This document shows positions 37,001 to 50,186 of a DNA stretch of 64,000 nt, in pieces. A model generated the notes under the pieces. It made no database searches. It had not been told where the DNA came from and saw only the letters and a program-made list of their open reading frames with translations. The stretch covers positions 4,602,001 through 4,666,000 of the forward strand of contig NC_045150.1 of assembly GCF_008831285.2 (NCBI RefSeq). Reading direction: 5' to 3'. The number at the start of each line of letters is the position of its first letter. Position 1 is the stretch's first letter. The DNA is from Nymphaea colorata. Lineage: Eukaryota; Streptophyta; Magnoliopsida; Nymphaeales; Nymphaeaceae. The position numbers and the translations under genes were made by a program.

Positions 37001-40000
37001 TCAATTTTTAAGTTGGCAAATTGTTTGAGACATGTACCTAAAATTTGTTGCTTATCTAGCTATTTTCCAATGTTTTTTTAATTTCTCATTTATTTTATTT
37101 TTATATAATTGTTAGGATTTTTTTATTTATTTTTTAAAAATTTACCGTCTTTTTCCCGTTTTATTCCCGAGATTTTTTTCCTCGCCGTATTATACCCGTT
37201 TTTTTTCTCGCCGTATTATACCCGTTAACGTCTTATGTGACAATGGTATAAACACGTCTTAACACTCCCCCTCAAGTTGGAGCGTATATGTCAAACAAGC
37301 TCAACTTGGAACAACAACTTTGGAATGGTCCTCTTGCAAGAGCTTTAGTAAAAATATCAGCAGTTTGCCCTGTAGTTGAAATATGGGAGGTACTTACAAA
37401 CCCCTTTTGAATCATGTCTCTGGTATAGTGACAATCTACTTCAACATGCTTGGTTCTCTCATGGAAAGCAGGATTATTAGCAATAAACAGAGCAGCTTTG
37501 TTATCACCTAACAATTGCATAGGAAGAGGCACTTCCACAGTAAGATCCAACATCAGAGATCTAACCCACATAACTTCAGCAGTAGCCTGAGCCATAGCTC
37601 TATACTCAGATTCTGCACTTGATCTGGCAACCACTGTCTGCTTCTTACTCTTCCATGTAACCAAGTTGGATCCAATAAACACACAAAACCCAGTAGTGGA
37701 TTTGCTGTCAAGGTGACATCCCGCATAATCAGCATCAACATACACAGATATAGTGAGAGATGTACCATTTTGAAAGAAGAGTCTCATTCCTGGTGAATTT
37801 TTCAGATACCTGAGAATCATCATGGCAGCATCCCAATGGACTTTCTTGGGCTTATCCATAAATTGACTCACTCTGCTGACAGCATAGGCAATATCAGGTC
37901 GAGTAACAGTGATATATAGGAGCTTCCCAACAATCCCTCTATATTGTCTAGCATCAACATCTTCAGTATCATCATCATACAAGCGAGTATTGATGTCCAT
38001 GGGTGTAGAGGCAGGTCGACATCCTAGCATACATGTCTCTTGCAAGACATCAGTAACGTATTTCCTTTGGCACATGATAAGACCTTTCTGATTTCTGGCA
38101 AACTCAATACCTAGGAAATAGCATAGCTCACCAAGATCCTTGGTGACAAAGTGTCGTCCAAGGACGCCCTTGATGTTGGAAATCCCCTGAATATCATCCC
38201 CTGTAACAATGATATCATCAACATAGACAAGAACTATCACTGTACCTGTAGAAGTTTTCTTGACAAAAAGGGAATGATCAGCCGAAGAACGTCTGAAGCC
38301 CTCATTCTCAATATTCTCTGATAATTTTTGAAACCAAGCTCAAGGACTTTGTTTCAGACCATAAATTGCCTTTCTCAATCTACACACTTTCTGACACTCT
38401 CCCTCAGCAACAAACCCTGGTGGTTGCTGCATATACACTTCTTCATGTAGGTCACCATACAGAAAGGCATTTTTGACATCAAGCTGTGATAGAGACCAAT
38501 TCTTGCTGACGGCAACAGCGAGAAGAACCCGTAAAGAAGCATGTCGTGCCACAGGAGAGAAGGTATCATAATAATCAACCCCATAAGTCTGAGTATAGCC
38601 TTTTGCAACCAGGCGAGCCTTATATCTCTCAATGCTGCCATCTGCTCTGTATTTAACAGTAAATACCCATCGACAACCAACAATAGCTGCATCAGATGAA
38701 GGAGTAACTAGTGTCCAGGTGCCTCTAGACTGAAGGGCATCCATCTCTTCTTGCATAGCTGCGGCCCATTTGGGATCAGAAAGAGCGTCCATGGGAGTCT
38801 GTGGAAGAGCTACAGCCGACAGTCCCTTGACAAACTGTCGGTAAGTAGGAGTGAGTCGAGCCATGGACAAATGACCAGAGAAAGGATGCATAGTGCAACT
38901 GCGTTTGCCTTTCCTTTGAGCAATAGGCATATCAAGTTCATTAATATGAGGACCAGTAGCATGCTCTGGAGAGTCCCCTGTGGCATCATCACATAAAGAA
39001 TGGTCAGCAGGATTTGTGTGTTCAGGAAGTACCTTGGGCATGCTGGGTGAAGGCACAGGAGCACAGGGGGCAGGTTGAACAGGTTTAGTGCGACGTTGGT
39101 AGATAGCCCCAAAACGCGAAGCAACGGGTTGTGGATAACTCATGAGAGGTAAAGGAAGGTGGACTTCATCACTAAATTCAGGCACCCTTAATTGAGTTCC
39201 ATTGGGAGAGAAATAAGAGGTGGACTCAAAAAATATAACATCAGCACTCACATAATATCGACGAGTAGAAGGATCATAACAACGATATCCCTTTTGAGTG
39301 CGGGAATAACCAACAAAGATCGTTTTGATAGCCCGAGGGGATAACTTATCTCTCCCAGGACCAAGCAACTGAACAAAGGCAACACATCCAAAAATACGAG
39401 GTGCAACAGAAAACAATTCTCTGTCAGGAAAAAGAACAGAGAAAGGAATAAGATCTCCCAACACGGATGACGGCATGCGATTAATAAGATAGCATGCTGT
39501 AAGAACAGCATCTCCCCAATAAGAATGGGGAACATGGCTGTGTATGATAATGGTTCTGGCGACATCAAGAATATGGCGGTGTTTTCTTTCAGCAACCCCG
39601 TTTTGTTGAGAGGTATAGGCACAAGAAGTTTGGTGAATGATACCCTTATCCCTGAAAAATTGTTCTAAAGAGGAAGCACAGAACTCAAGAGCATTGTCAG
39701 AGCGCACAATCTTGACACAAGTATCAAACTGAGTCAGAATTTCATTGATAAAATTTTTGATTACATGACCCGCTTCAGATTTGTGTTTCATAAGAAAAAC
39801 CCAACTAACACGACTGTAATCATCAACAGCAACAAGATAATACTGATGACCCTGAAGGTCAGGAGTACGACTCGGGCCCCAAACATCAAAATGAAGTAAC
39901 TCAAACACAGAGTGGCTACTTCTACTAGACCGCGGAGGAAAAGATGACCGACGGTGTTTGCCTAATTGACAAGACTCACATTGAAAAGACGACTTATGAG

Positions 40001-43000
40001 ACAGCTGAGGGAGAACATGCAGCAGTTTCTGAAACGGGAGATGTCCAAAACGTAAATGCCAAGTATAAGCCGAGGATGAGGACGACCCCGACGAGGTAGA
40101 TCCAGCAAAGGGAAAGGAGTGCACTAGCCTGTAGAGACCTCCCTGTTCACGGCCACTGCCAATCACCCTGCCCGTCAGTATATCCTGAAACACAAGAGAG
40201 GAAGAGTCAAATATAGCACGACAATTTAATTCTCTGGTAATCTGACTGATAGAAAGTAGGCTATGGGGGAATTCTGGTGCATGAAGAACGTGCTGCAGCG
40301 GCAATGATGAAGTAAGTTGGACCTCTCCATGTCCAACAACTGGTGAATCTTTTCCATCTGCTAGAATAACCGAACGACCCGGTGGAGTAGGGACGTAAGA
40401 GGTGAATTGCGTCTTATCCCCACAGAGATGTGTCGATGCACCAGAATCAATAAGCCAATCTGTAGTGTCAGGAGGAGAGCAGACTGTACAGGCAGAATAC
40501 ATACCAGATGAAGAAGCACTCGCAGCGGTAGGAACAGTAGAAGTGGTCGGACCAGGGGATGGATGGGCGCTGTCGCCAATCAAGTGCCTCAACTGAGAGA
40601 GAATGTCATCTACATGCAACTCACTGGAGGAGGCAGTGTGCTGAGGCTTAGGCTGCTCAGGAGAATCAGTAGATACAGTCTGATTTGCAAAAGCTGGACG
40701 ACCATGTTTCTGCCAACACTTATCCACAGTATGACCAATGCGGTGACAAAACTGACATACAGGGCGCGAAGGGGTATTGCCACGGCCACGGCCCCCTCGT
40801 CCTCTGGCAAAAAAGGGTCCACCTCTGCCACGAGTAGCAAGCATAGCAGAAGTGGTATCAGGAACAGTCGATGCAGAGATCGGAATTCTGCTGAGCCTAC
40901 TGTAAGCCTCATCAATAGGAGGAATCGAGGGACTAGTAAGCATTTGGTTCTTTGCGGATTCATAAACAGAGTCTAAACCAGAAAGAAAGACCCCTACCAT
41001 AAGCATATCTCTGTATGCCTTTTGTTGTTCACACTTGCATGCGGGAAAGTAGCTATTCAGTCTCTCAAACATGGACTTGAGACTAGAATAATAAGTGTGA
41101 AGAGGTCTGCCATCTTGTCGCATCTGATGGATATCATGATGAAGCTGCATAATGCGCGTTTCATTTCTTGCCTGTGAATAAGTGGCAGCAAGGGAATCCC
41201 ACATATCCTTTGCACTGTCCTTGTGCAAGACTTCATTTGCAATTTCTTGTGAGAGAGTACCAACAATCCATACCATAACCAATGAATTATCTTTAAACCA
41301 AGTAGTATATTTTCCTACCTTCTGTACGGGCTCGGGCTCCAATATGAGATGTTCCTTCTCATGGGCGATCAAAATTCTTTTTACTTGCATGGCCCACATC
41401 TCGTAATTACCCCCATCCATTTTGGTGATAATGCTGGAAAATGGGGAACTCTTCATCTCTCCCGACGATACAAAGGAAGAGGTATTAGCGCCACTACTAA
41501 TTTCAGACATCTTTCAACACAAAGGAGGAAACCGAGCCACGGAATAGGAAGTGCAGGCAAAAGAATACAATCACATATCGAAAGACAACATGCTGATCAT
41601 GAAGCAATATGCAGTTAACGCAGGTAGCAATCCAGAAGTCTGATCGGCGAGAAGAGGCAACAGCAGAGCTGAACGAAGAGAGATACCAGAGACGACGCTG
41701 AGAAGAAAATCAGCGTGCAGAACCACGGGCAGAGCAGCGGCGGAACAGCGGCGGAGCAGCGTGCAGCGGAGGAGCAGCGTGCAGAGCAGCGGCGGAGCAG
41801 CATGCAGCGGAAAGACGCAGAGAGGAAAAATCAGCGTTGAGGCGGCGGTGAAGGCAGACGGGCGGCGGCGGCGTAGGCGGACGGGCGCAGGCGGACAGGC
41901 GCAGACAGACGGGCGGCGGCGGCGCAGGCGGACGGGCGCAGGCAGACGGGCGCAGGAGGCACAGGCGGAGGCGGCGATGGACAGCGGGCGGCAATGGACA
42001 GGGCGGCAAAGGGCGGCGGCGGCGACTGACGCCGATGAGGCGGCGGCCGGCGCCGCTCAGTCGGCGACAACTCGCTGAGGAGGAGACGGCTGGAGCTCTG
42101 ATACCATGATGAAGTTAAGAGAACTAATCTTTGATTAACCTCGAAAGAATCCCTAACTCCTCTTTATATAGACTAGAGGAGAGGGATAAGTTACAAGAAA
42201 GTCATTAAAAGAAACATTATTACACAAGTGCCCTCTCAAGCCTAATACTGAGTATAAACACGTCTTAACATACATAATACTACAATTGTTTCTATGTAAT
42301 ATGACAGATTTCATGTTCTATGTTTTTCCTTTTTTCATATGCTCAACAACCACTTTTTCTTCTTCTTCTTCTTCTTCTTCTTCTTCTTCTTCTTCTTCTT
42401 CTTTTGGCTACACGAGTTATTTTCATATTGATATATCTTTAAGGAACAAGTTTCAGAGCAAAGCAATAAAATGCAGATTCATTGGGCGTGCAGATGAGTA
42501 TAATGGATACCAATGTTATGATCTTGTTGCCAAGCAGGTAAAAATTTCTAGCAATGTGGGGGTTTCATGAACATAATGTTGAAGATTACAACAAGAAATG
42601 ATGGCACTGAATGAAGAAAGCCAAGGGATGAACCATCTTTGATAAAAACAAAAGATTTGAAAGAACTATTTTGCAATTTGTAAGAATATATTTGTTTGAA
42701 GTCATATGAAAAGAGACACCTGGACCAAGACTCGATGAGCACATATTGGGAATTGATGATATAAATATAGAAGACCTCAGAACAGATCCATTGAGAAGAG
42801 GTTGTAAATCTTCGACTAATTTAGAAGGAGCTGTTGCAATATTGGTTGAAGATTATTCTTCTTTGTTTGGTGGGAGGTCATAGACACAGCCACCTTCTTC
42901 TTCCATTTAAGATTGTTAAAGATACAAAAGGGGTTTTCTGAAATATTAAGAAGTTAGAGAGGATCTCTTTAAATGTTTTGTTATTTTTATTGGACTTCCT

Positions 43001-43068
43001 TTGTAATTTCCCTAACCATAATCTCTTAATAGAGATTAGGGTCACGTAATGGAAAAACACTTTTCCGC

Positions 43069-43120
<52 letters not shown>

Positions 43121-45375
43121 ATGGTATCAGAGCAGGAGTTGGCGTCGACGGCAGGGTGCATTTTCCGGCGACCACATTCTCCGGCGACCACATTCTCCGG
43201 CGACCACATTCTCCGGCGAACAGCCAAGTGAGTTCCTTTTTTTTTATCGTCCTCTCCCTTGTCATCGCTACTCTTTATTCCCTCTTATCACCCAATAAGC
43301 AGACGGTGAGGGAATAGGGGTTGGGCGTGCCGTGTGAAGGAGGACCTGATCACGCATATGTGGAAGGCGTGATCAAATCCTCATATTGGTCGTATGAAGC
43401 AGACTGTTGTGAGTGCAACGTGACGTGTGACGCTGTGGTTTGTGGAGTTCGTGGAGGCTACTTCAACGGTGACTAGAACTTCATGTTCATCGTGTGAAGT
43501 AAAGTGTCGTGGATGCTTTGTGGATTCTATATGCTGCCTATAAACTCAGTTTTGATATGATCAGAATTTTTCTATAGATCGTGGTTAAAAATTCAGTAAA
43601 GTAAGGCTGCGTGAGGACTGCTGCTGATCCTTAGTACAATTTTTTTTATTTCGTGGATTCCTTTGACACGTGGACAAGAAGTTTTTATGAGAACCAGCTG
43701 CTGTTATTAGTCGCAGCAGTCTTCAGTCGTTGGGAGTTCATTCTTTTGTTTTCAGTCATCGGCTGAAACAGACCTGTAAGTGACTGAAACAGATCTGTAA
43801 GTGACAGTGATTTCCTACCCTCTTTCTTTAAACTTGTGCGTCAATCTGGTCTTCTTTATTTACTATGGCTGAAAACAGTAAATCTGAAGGGTCTATTGAC
43901 TACAAGATGGCTGGGAATTCCTTCTCTTATGGAACCACGATTAAACTTAATGGCTCAAATTATGAAATATGGTCTAGGGTATTCATAATGTCGGTGGCTG
44001 GTCATAGGAAGAAATATATTCTTGAGGAAGATGAACCTATTGAGAAAAAAGGGATATATGCTGCGTGGGATGAAGATAATTATATTGTTATGTCTTGGAT
44101 TATGAATAGTGTGGAGTCTCATATAGCCCCAACTATTGCATATTATACCAAGGCCAAGGATATGTGGTCTTTCTTGAGAAAGACATACTCGCATGCCACT
44201 AATGTAATCAAAATCCTACAACTAAAAGAGGAGTTATGCAACATTCGACAAGGGGATCAGGACCTATCTCAATATTTTGCTACATTGACTGCTGCATATG
44301 AACGGTTAAAGGCTCTTCGTCCACCTTGCCAGCATTGTTATGCATCACACGTTGAGACTGGTATGGTGGCGAAGTTCCTATCTGGCCTATCTTCAGAATA
44401 CTCTGTGGCAAAGTCTCAAATTCTAACAGGCAATGAACTTCCAGATTTAGCAGACACGTATAATTGGCTGAGTCGTTTTACAGCTACTCTTACTCAAACT
44501 ACGCATGACACACCAGTCTCTGCACTTGTGATATCAGGAGGACGGGGCCCTAGTTCTTTTGGAGGCACTAGGGGACGTGGTACAGGCCATGGTGCAGGAC
44601 GTGGCAGATTTCAGTGCTCTTATTGTGGCAAAATTGGTCATCTAGAGGGTCGTTGTTGGGACAAACATCCTCACCTCAGGTCTAATTTTTCCTATGGACG
44701 TGGTGAAGGTAGAATCACCACAAGTAAAGGGCCTTCTTCATCCCAAGCAACTCATTCAAAGGCAACAATATCTATGGTTGAGTCTTCTACTGATCCTTCT
44801 ATATCTATGTCATATTCTCTTAACTTAAGTAAGGATGAATATGATCGTGTTCTTACTCAGAGGTCTGCCTCTACATCTACCTCTACATCTACCAATGCTA
44901 CTGTTATCTCTCATGCTGCCTTTTTTTTGTAGCATCACTCTATAGCTTTCTCTCTTTCTTCACCTTCAAGGACTTTAATTCTCCATTCTCTATCTTTGCA
45001 ACCTTCGGTTTGTGTTTGGATATTTGACCCACAATCCTCCTCCCTTAATATGAGTCTCAAGAAAGCGAGCCCAAAGACAAGGATGTTGCTAGGAAGCCTC
45101 TTAATACCAAAAAAACAACAGAGATCTTATGATGGCATCCTTCATGAGGCAGCTTGACAATGCTTTCACAGCATGAATAAAAACCAATAGCTTGGACGCC
45201 ATGTAAAAATAACAGCTCTAAAAAAGTTGGTGGAAAATAGACTTGTAAAAATAACTGCTCTCAAAAAAGAGATGGAAAATAGACTTGAAGGAACACTCAA
45301 GAAAGTAAACAAATGATTTCTCACTTCTCATAGATTCACAAAGAAGATAAATAGTGGGGGAAAGCATCCTCGCAT

Positions 45376-45440
<65 letters not shown>

Positions 45441-45629
45441 CCTTACTAGCCATTGGGGCTTTTCCAACAGATCTAAAAGAGCTTTCAACGCCTCGTCCAC
45501 TTTGCCAAAAGCCACATTTGACCAGACCAAGAAAATATAAAATAGAGAAAGTAAAACACAGAAAAATGCAGAAGTACAAAAGAAAATATATTACATTAAC
45601 CCTAAATACAAAGTATAGTTAAGATATAC

Positions 45630-45683
<54 letters not shown>

Positions 45684-48600
45684 GTGTGTGTGTGTGTGTG
45701 TATAGATTCCATGTATATATACATATATATAAAGAAATTCAAAATATAATTAGTATGTACAATACAGACTATGAATTTAACAGGTAATTCCATAATCAAA
45801 ACAGGGTAATGTTAAAACAAGTGGAAACTCCTGTTATCAATCTTTTCCCAAAACAAAAGATTTGTTGTCTAATAAAACTGCAACGATTTCCTTTTAACCA
45901 GGAATCAATAAGGGATATCTACAATGGACTGTCAAACTGAAGGCTGCGATAAGGAAAGCTTGAATTCGCAAAACACATTAAAGGAGATGATTTCAAATCA
46001 GAATACAGCAAAAGAAAAGAACACCAACTTAATCTGTTAAAGGAAATAACCAAGGAAGACAAAAAACAGTGTGCAAGATGTTACCTCCAACCATTCATAT
46101 GATCTTGTTAACTCATATGTTGCAAAACCACCACCACTATTCTGTGACAAACCCCACAAAGGAATCAGCAAGTTAATTCAAACGTACTTCAATCAGAAGC
46201 GTAATTATGCTTGAAAACACAGTCCCCTATGAGAGAAGAAGTGGAAGGTTAGAAATTTAAAAGTTGCTTAACAATGTTAAGATTAACTCCATGTCAAGTT
46301 TGCTGATTGTCTTCCAAGAACAATGTAGTCAAGATATTTACATGTGCCGATAGGAAAAGGAAAATAATTGTTGTATTAAAGGATAAGCTTTCTTCTTAGG
46401 AATAAATCATTTTGAGTCACAGTCTTATGCAGAATCTAGTCTAAAAAATTAGAATGATCTCATCAAAAAGAATTAGCTGCTTATTCTTTAATTTGGAAGG
46501 AAAACTCATTGCAAATTGCAAAAAACTGGATCAAGAAATAGCATAATCCTTAATCACATCAAGTAAAAGAAACATTCTCATCTATACAGATAAGAAAGCT
46601 AATACGAGTTGCTGCATAATATACTGGATGGCCTACTATAATCTTCATCTGCATCCTTCCATGTCACATACCTCAAAGCATGAAAATGAAACTTATGATC
46701 ATTTGAGATTGAAATCAATAATCCTTTAAAGTCAATTAATGGTAAAGGATCCAGCTTGCCTGCAGAGATAGAATCACATTCACAGCATCATACAATCGTT
46801 CTGCAGCCAGAGGTTCTCCAACCACTTTTGATGGTAACTTTGAAAGTAGAAGAGCAGCCTACAAATGAAAGAAGAGCCTAAGTGAATATGTTTGAGTTAA
46901 AAATTAATATTCAAGGCACCAGATTTTGTCACCTTCAATCCTTCAGCAGTACAATCTGAGATTGGCCATCCATGATCAGCTGTTGAGAAAGGCCATGCAC
47001 CTTTTGATATGTGGCGATACCAGAAAGTAAGATCACCAGGGCAATCATCTAGAACCTTTAAAACAAGAGATAAAGCAGCAATAAAAAACTAGAAACCACA
47101 AAGTTAGCTTCAAAAGGTTAAAGAGTATCACTGAATGACATGACAGCAGACAAACCTGTGAATTCTTTATGTAGTCATGTGCTTTTCTAAGAGCCACATC
47201 ACAATCCTCAAATAGTTCCGCAGATATTATTGATTGAACAGCGAAAGCAGTATCCCATAACTGACTTCCATTATAGCCCTGTCCAAATATATTGGAAACA
47301 AATGATACCCTTTACAAGTTATGTAAGGCTCCTGTCAACAGGATTGAACTATTAAACACTAATTATGCTTACCTTCATTTTCATGCCATCTTCAGCAACC
47401 CAAAGATAATCTGGTATTCTTGCAAGATGCAATGTAAATGCCTCTGAGTTTGGATCTTCGACCCAGCAACAAAGCATATTCAAAACCTGCCAATTCAAGA
47501 ACTTGTTAATCATGTCTTTTTGTTAAAGAAACCAGTGTAACCTAAGGTTGATTGAATACTAAGGAACTTTAAGATGTCTTAGGAAGGGCTTTTTTTGGCA
47601 TGACAAGGGATGCGAAGCAGGATTCCTTTGGAAAAATACACAATACAAAGATGGACAGGCATTTATTCATAAAAAAAAAAAGTATTCTGATTCTTATAGT
47701 AGGAAGACATTGTGCAATCTGGTAAATGTGTCTTTGTAGGAGTTTTGGAAATTCACATCCAGCAGTTCCAAAGGCAGGCATTTTTAGCAGTACGCATGTA
47801 GGAAACATGTGTAATTGCTGAAGTTTTTGTATAATGTGATTGTTATGTTTGATTGATGTGAACGTTATAAGCTTTTTATTTGTAGTGCCATTGGGCGGTG
47901 ATGCAATTGAATAAATTTGAAGGGTAGAAGTATTAATAATGTATGACGGCTAGCTAAGAGTATTGACTGAATGTGTAACCCTCTTATGGAGGCCTTTTGA
48001 GGTATGGGTGTACTCGTCAACTCGTGAAGTGAACCAACCTCGTGGAAGCTAGTCTTATTGTGAATATGCCCTCATAATGATATTAAGAAAGAATAATTGA
48101 TGGGAGACCAATGAGTTATGGCAATATGTTTGGAATGTGTCTCGTCCTCACTATTGGACTCGCCTACTTGGAGCACAGGCGATACAAAGCCCTAGGATAA
48201 CGTTGTGTGATGTGCTTAGAGCGTTGGGTTTCCGCCTTCCCAACCTGGGTGTCCTAGGGAAGACTGAGCAACTCTCCTTGGAATTCACACATCCATAGAT
48301 GATTGCTCTAACGCTGCAGCGTGAATAAATCAGTATTATTTCGGGTCACCACGAAGGTTGTTTCCCGACTGTAGGTCGTCCGTGGTGTGCACGCGTCTGT
48401 GTTTGCACCCACATGAGCTGTCAATTCACTGAATTGAATGTAAATGAAACGAATGTGAATGAAACGAATGTGAATGTGCTTAATTGAATATGATCTATGG
48501 ATTGTGGCTATTGATAAGTCCCTACATATTGTGGAATATGTGAGCAACTCCCATGACAAGTCTTATGATTGCATATGCTTATCATGACAACGTAGTGTTT

Positions 48601-50155
48601 TTGTTTCTGTATATGTTATATCCATATTTGAGTCCTATAGAGGGTTAAGGATTCATCTGGTTTGTTGCCATAGAAGGCTAAGCCTTTGATGTTTATTTTT
48701 TTTTAGGTTTTGGTGTTGGCGCGTCATGTTTTGGTCTCATAGATGTTTTGTTTTTGTTAGACATCAATGTTGTAGTTTTGGAGCATTTTTGTCGTGTGTG
48801 TCATTGAGAAAGATGAAGTGATTTTGTATAAACTGAACTTGCTACATAATGGAATGTTTGCCCCCCATTGTCATTTTGATGTGCATAGCTCTTTTTAATT
48901 TTTTTGTCATCGCACCTTGACGTTTTACGTTTTTAACGAAAAAAATATTTGGAGGTAAAAGGGTTGGGGTGGGACACTTTTTCATCTACTAAACCAAAAT
49001 ATCCAGCTATGATGACTACCACTATGGAGATTGTTCGGTTGAGAGGTTTTCTCAATGACACAATGTGCATATTGAAGAGCCTTTAGAGATTTATGCGATC
49101 ACAATTGTGCAATATAAAATCAAACATTTTTTAACTACATTGCAATTGAACATCACTAGGTTCGAGAAGAGTACCTAAAGAAAACCATCAGCCTATTTAT
49201 ATGCACTGAATGTCAGTTGGGATACTTCCATATCAAAGCTTTGGCATCACCTTATTTTTCTTTTGTCCCCGAAAAACTGCCCCATTAGACTGTATATTCA
49301 AAGTTGGTGTCAAAATACCTGGTTACCTAATTTTATGTATATACTATATATATGAGTAGTCTACATGTATATGCATATGACTGTATGTATACATCCAACA
49401 TATGCACATGATTAAGTTCTGTCAGCTGTACTTCTTTTTTCATTGCTTCCTTTTGTTGATTTTATTCTTCTTTCTTTTTGGTTGATCCAGTGAAAGGCTG
49501 AACTAAGCTAGTTGTTGATTTGTAGCCATTGAAACTTGCTCAACAGCTAGGTCCTCTATCTCTTGTATGGATACACCTATGTCACACAGACTCAACCAAA
49601 CAGCAAACCACCCGAATCGACACAACTCGGGTGCAGGTATGGGTGTGCTTCCGACACGGCAGCAGGTGCGGTCAACACAAAGCCGGTGTGAACAAACCAC
49701 CTCAACGTCATTTTTGTCCTTTTTTTATTTTTTTTTTAAAGTAGCTGGTATGGGTGTGCTTCTGTTTTAAAGTTTTTTCTGTTTTGCTGCATCTGTTATA
49801 TTGTTTTTAGTATTTGACTGCATACTTTTGTAGTTTTAATACTAGATATTATATGATTCTCACAACCTTTTGCTGTTTATAAGTTTTCTTAATCCAGGAA
49901 CATGTTTTCTTGTGTATTAATTGCATAAATATTGTTAATCAGTTTTGTTATATATACATATACATATGCAGCTTATAATTTCTATAAATGTATTGCCAGT
50001 TTTTTAATCAGTCTTATATATGTTATTTGTAATATATATGTATATTTATGCAGTTATAAATTTATAGTACTGATATCAGACTCCAGAGTATATATATTAC
50101 ATAGCAGAAATAGAATGCTACAGGTTTTGGAATCTAGGATAACTCTGTTATACTG

Positions 50156-50186
<31 letters not shown>

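Larger units (their letters stand above)
36248..37264 (-). repeat. C2 3' LTR, interrupted by a MITE
   Basis: Removing the 853 bp of MITE plus one target copy leaves 164 bp, identical to the 5' LTR except one base (TGATT for TGATG at the plus-strand left end). Confidence 0.95.
36248..42270 (-). mobile_element. C2: young, nearly intact Ty1/Copia element
   Basis: Minus-strand element with 164-bp LTRs that differ at one position, target duplication TACAT (36243-36247 and 42271-42275), a tRNA-Met primer site and a CTTGAGGGGGAG polypurine tract. Between them lies one long gag-pol frame with a single in-frame TGA. The 3' LTR carries an 845-bp MITE, so the MITE came later. The element sits in gene B intron 12 in the same direction as the gene. 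Confidence 0.97.
42914..45150 (+). mobile_element. C3: truncated Copia element with 5' LTR, leader and gag only
   Basis: An LTR (42914-43121), primer site, 740-bp leader and complete gag frame are present, followed by a short decayed stretch and then unrelated AT-rich DNA. No pol and no 3' LTR are found, so the right boundary is approximate. Confidence 0.8.
35946..46084 (-). other. Gene B intron 12
   Basis: A 10.1-kb intron containing a perfect hairpin, Copia C2 with a nested MITE, a Copia fragment, Copia piece C3 and two long AT tracts. The flanking exons join in frame, so the insertions are intronic. Confidence 0.85.

Noticed and set aside
37272-38240. 322-codon frame considered as an independent reverse transcriptase gene
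   Set aside because: It is in frame with the upstream gag-pol across one TGA and ends at the polypurine tract, so it is part of C2.
41700-42070. Overlapping 79-105-codon frames on both strands
   Set aside because: They come from the CGG-rich repeat leader of Copia C2, with biased Ala/Pro/Arg composition and no domain.
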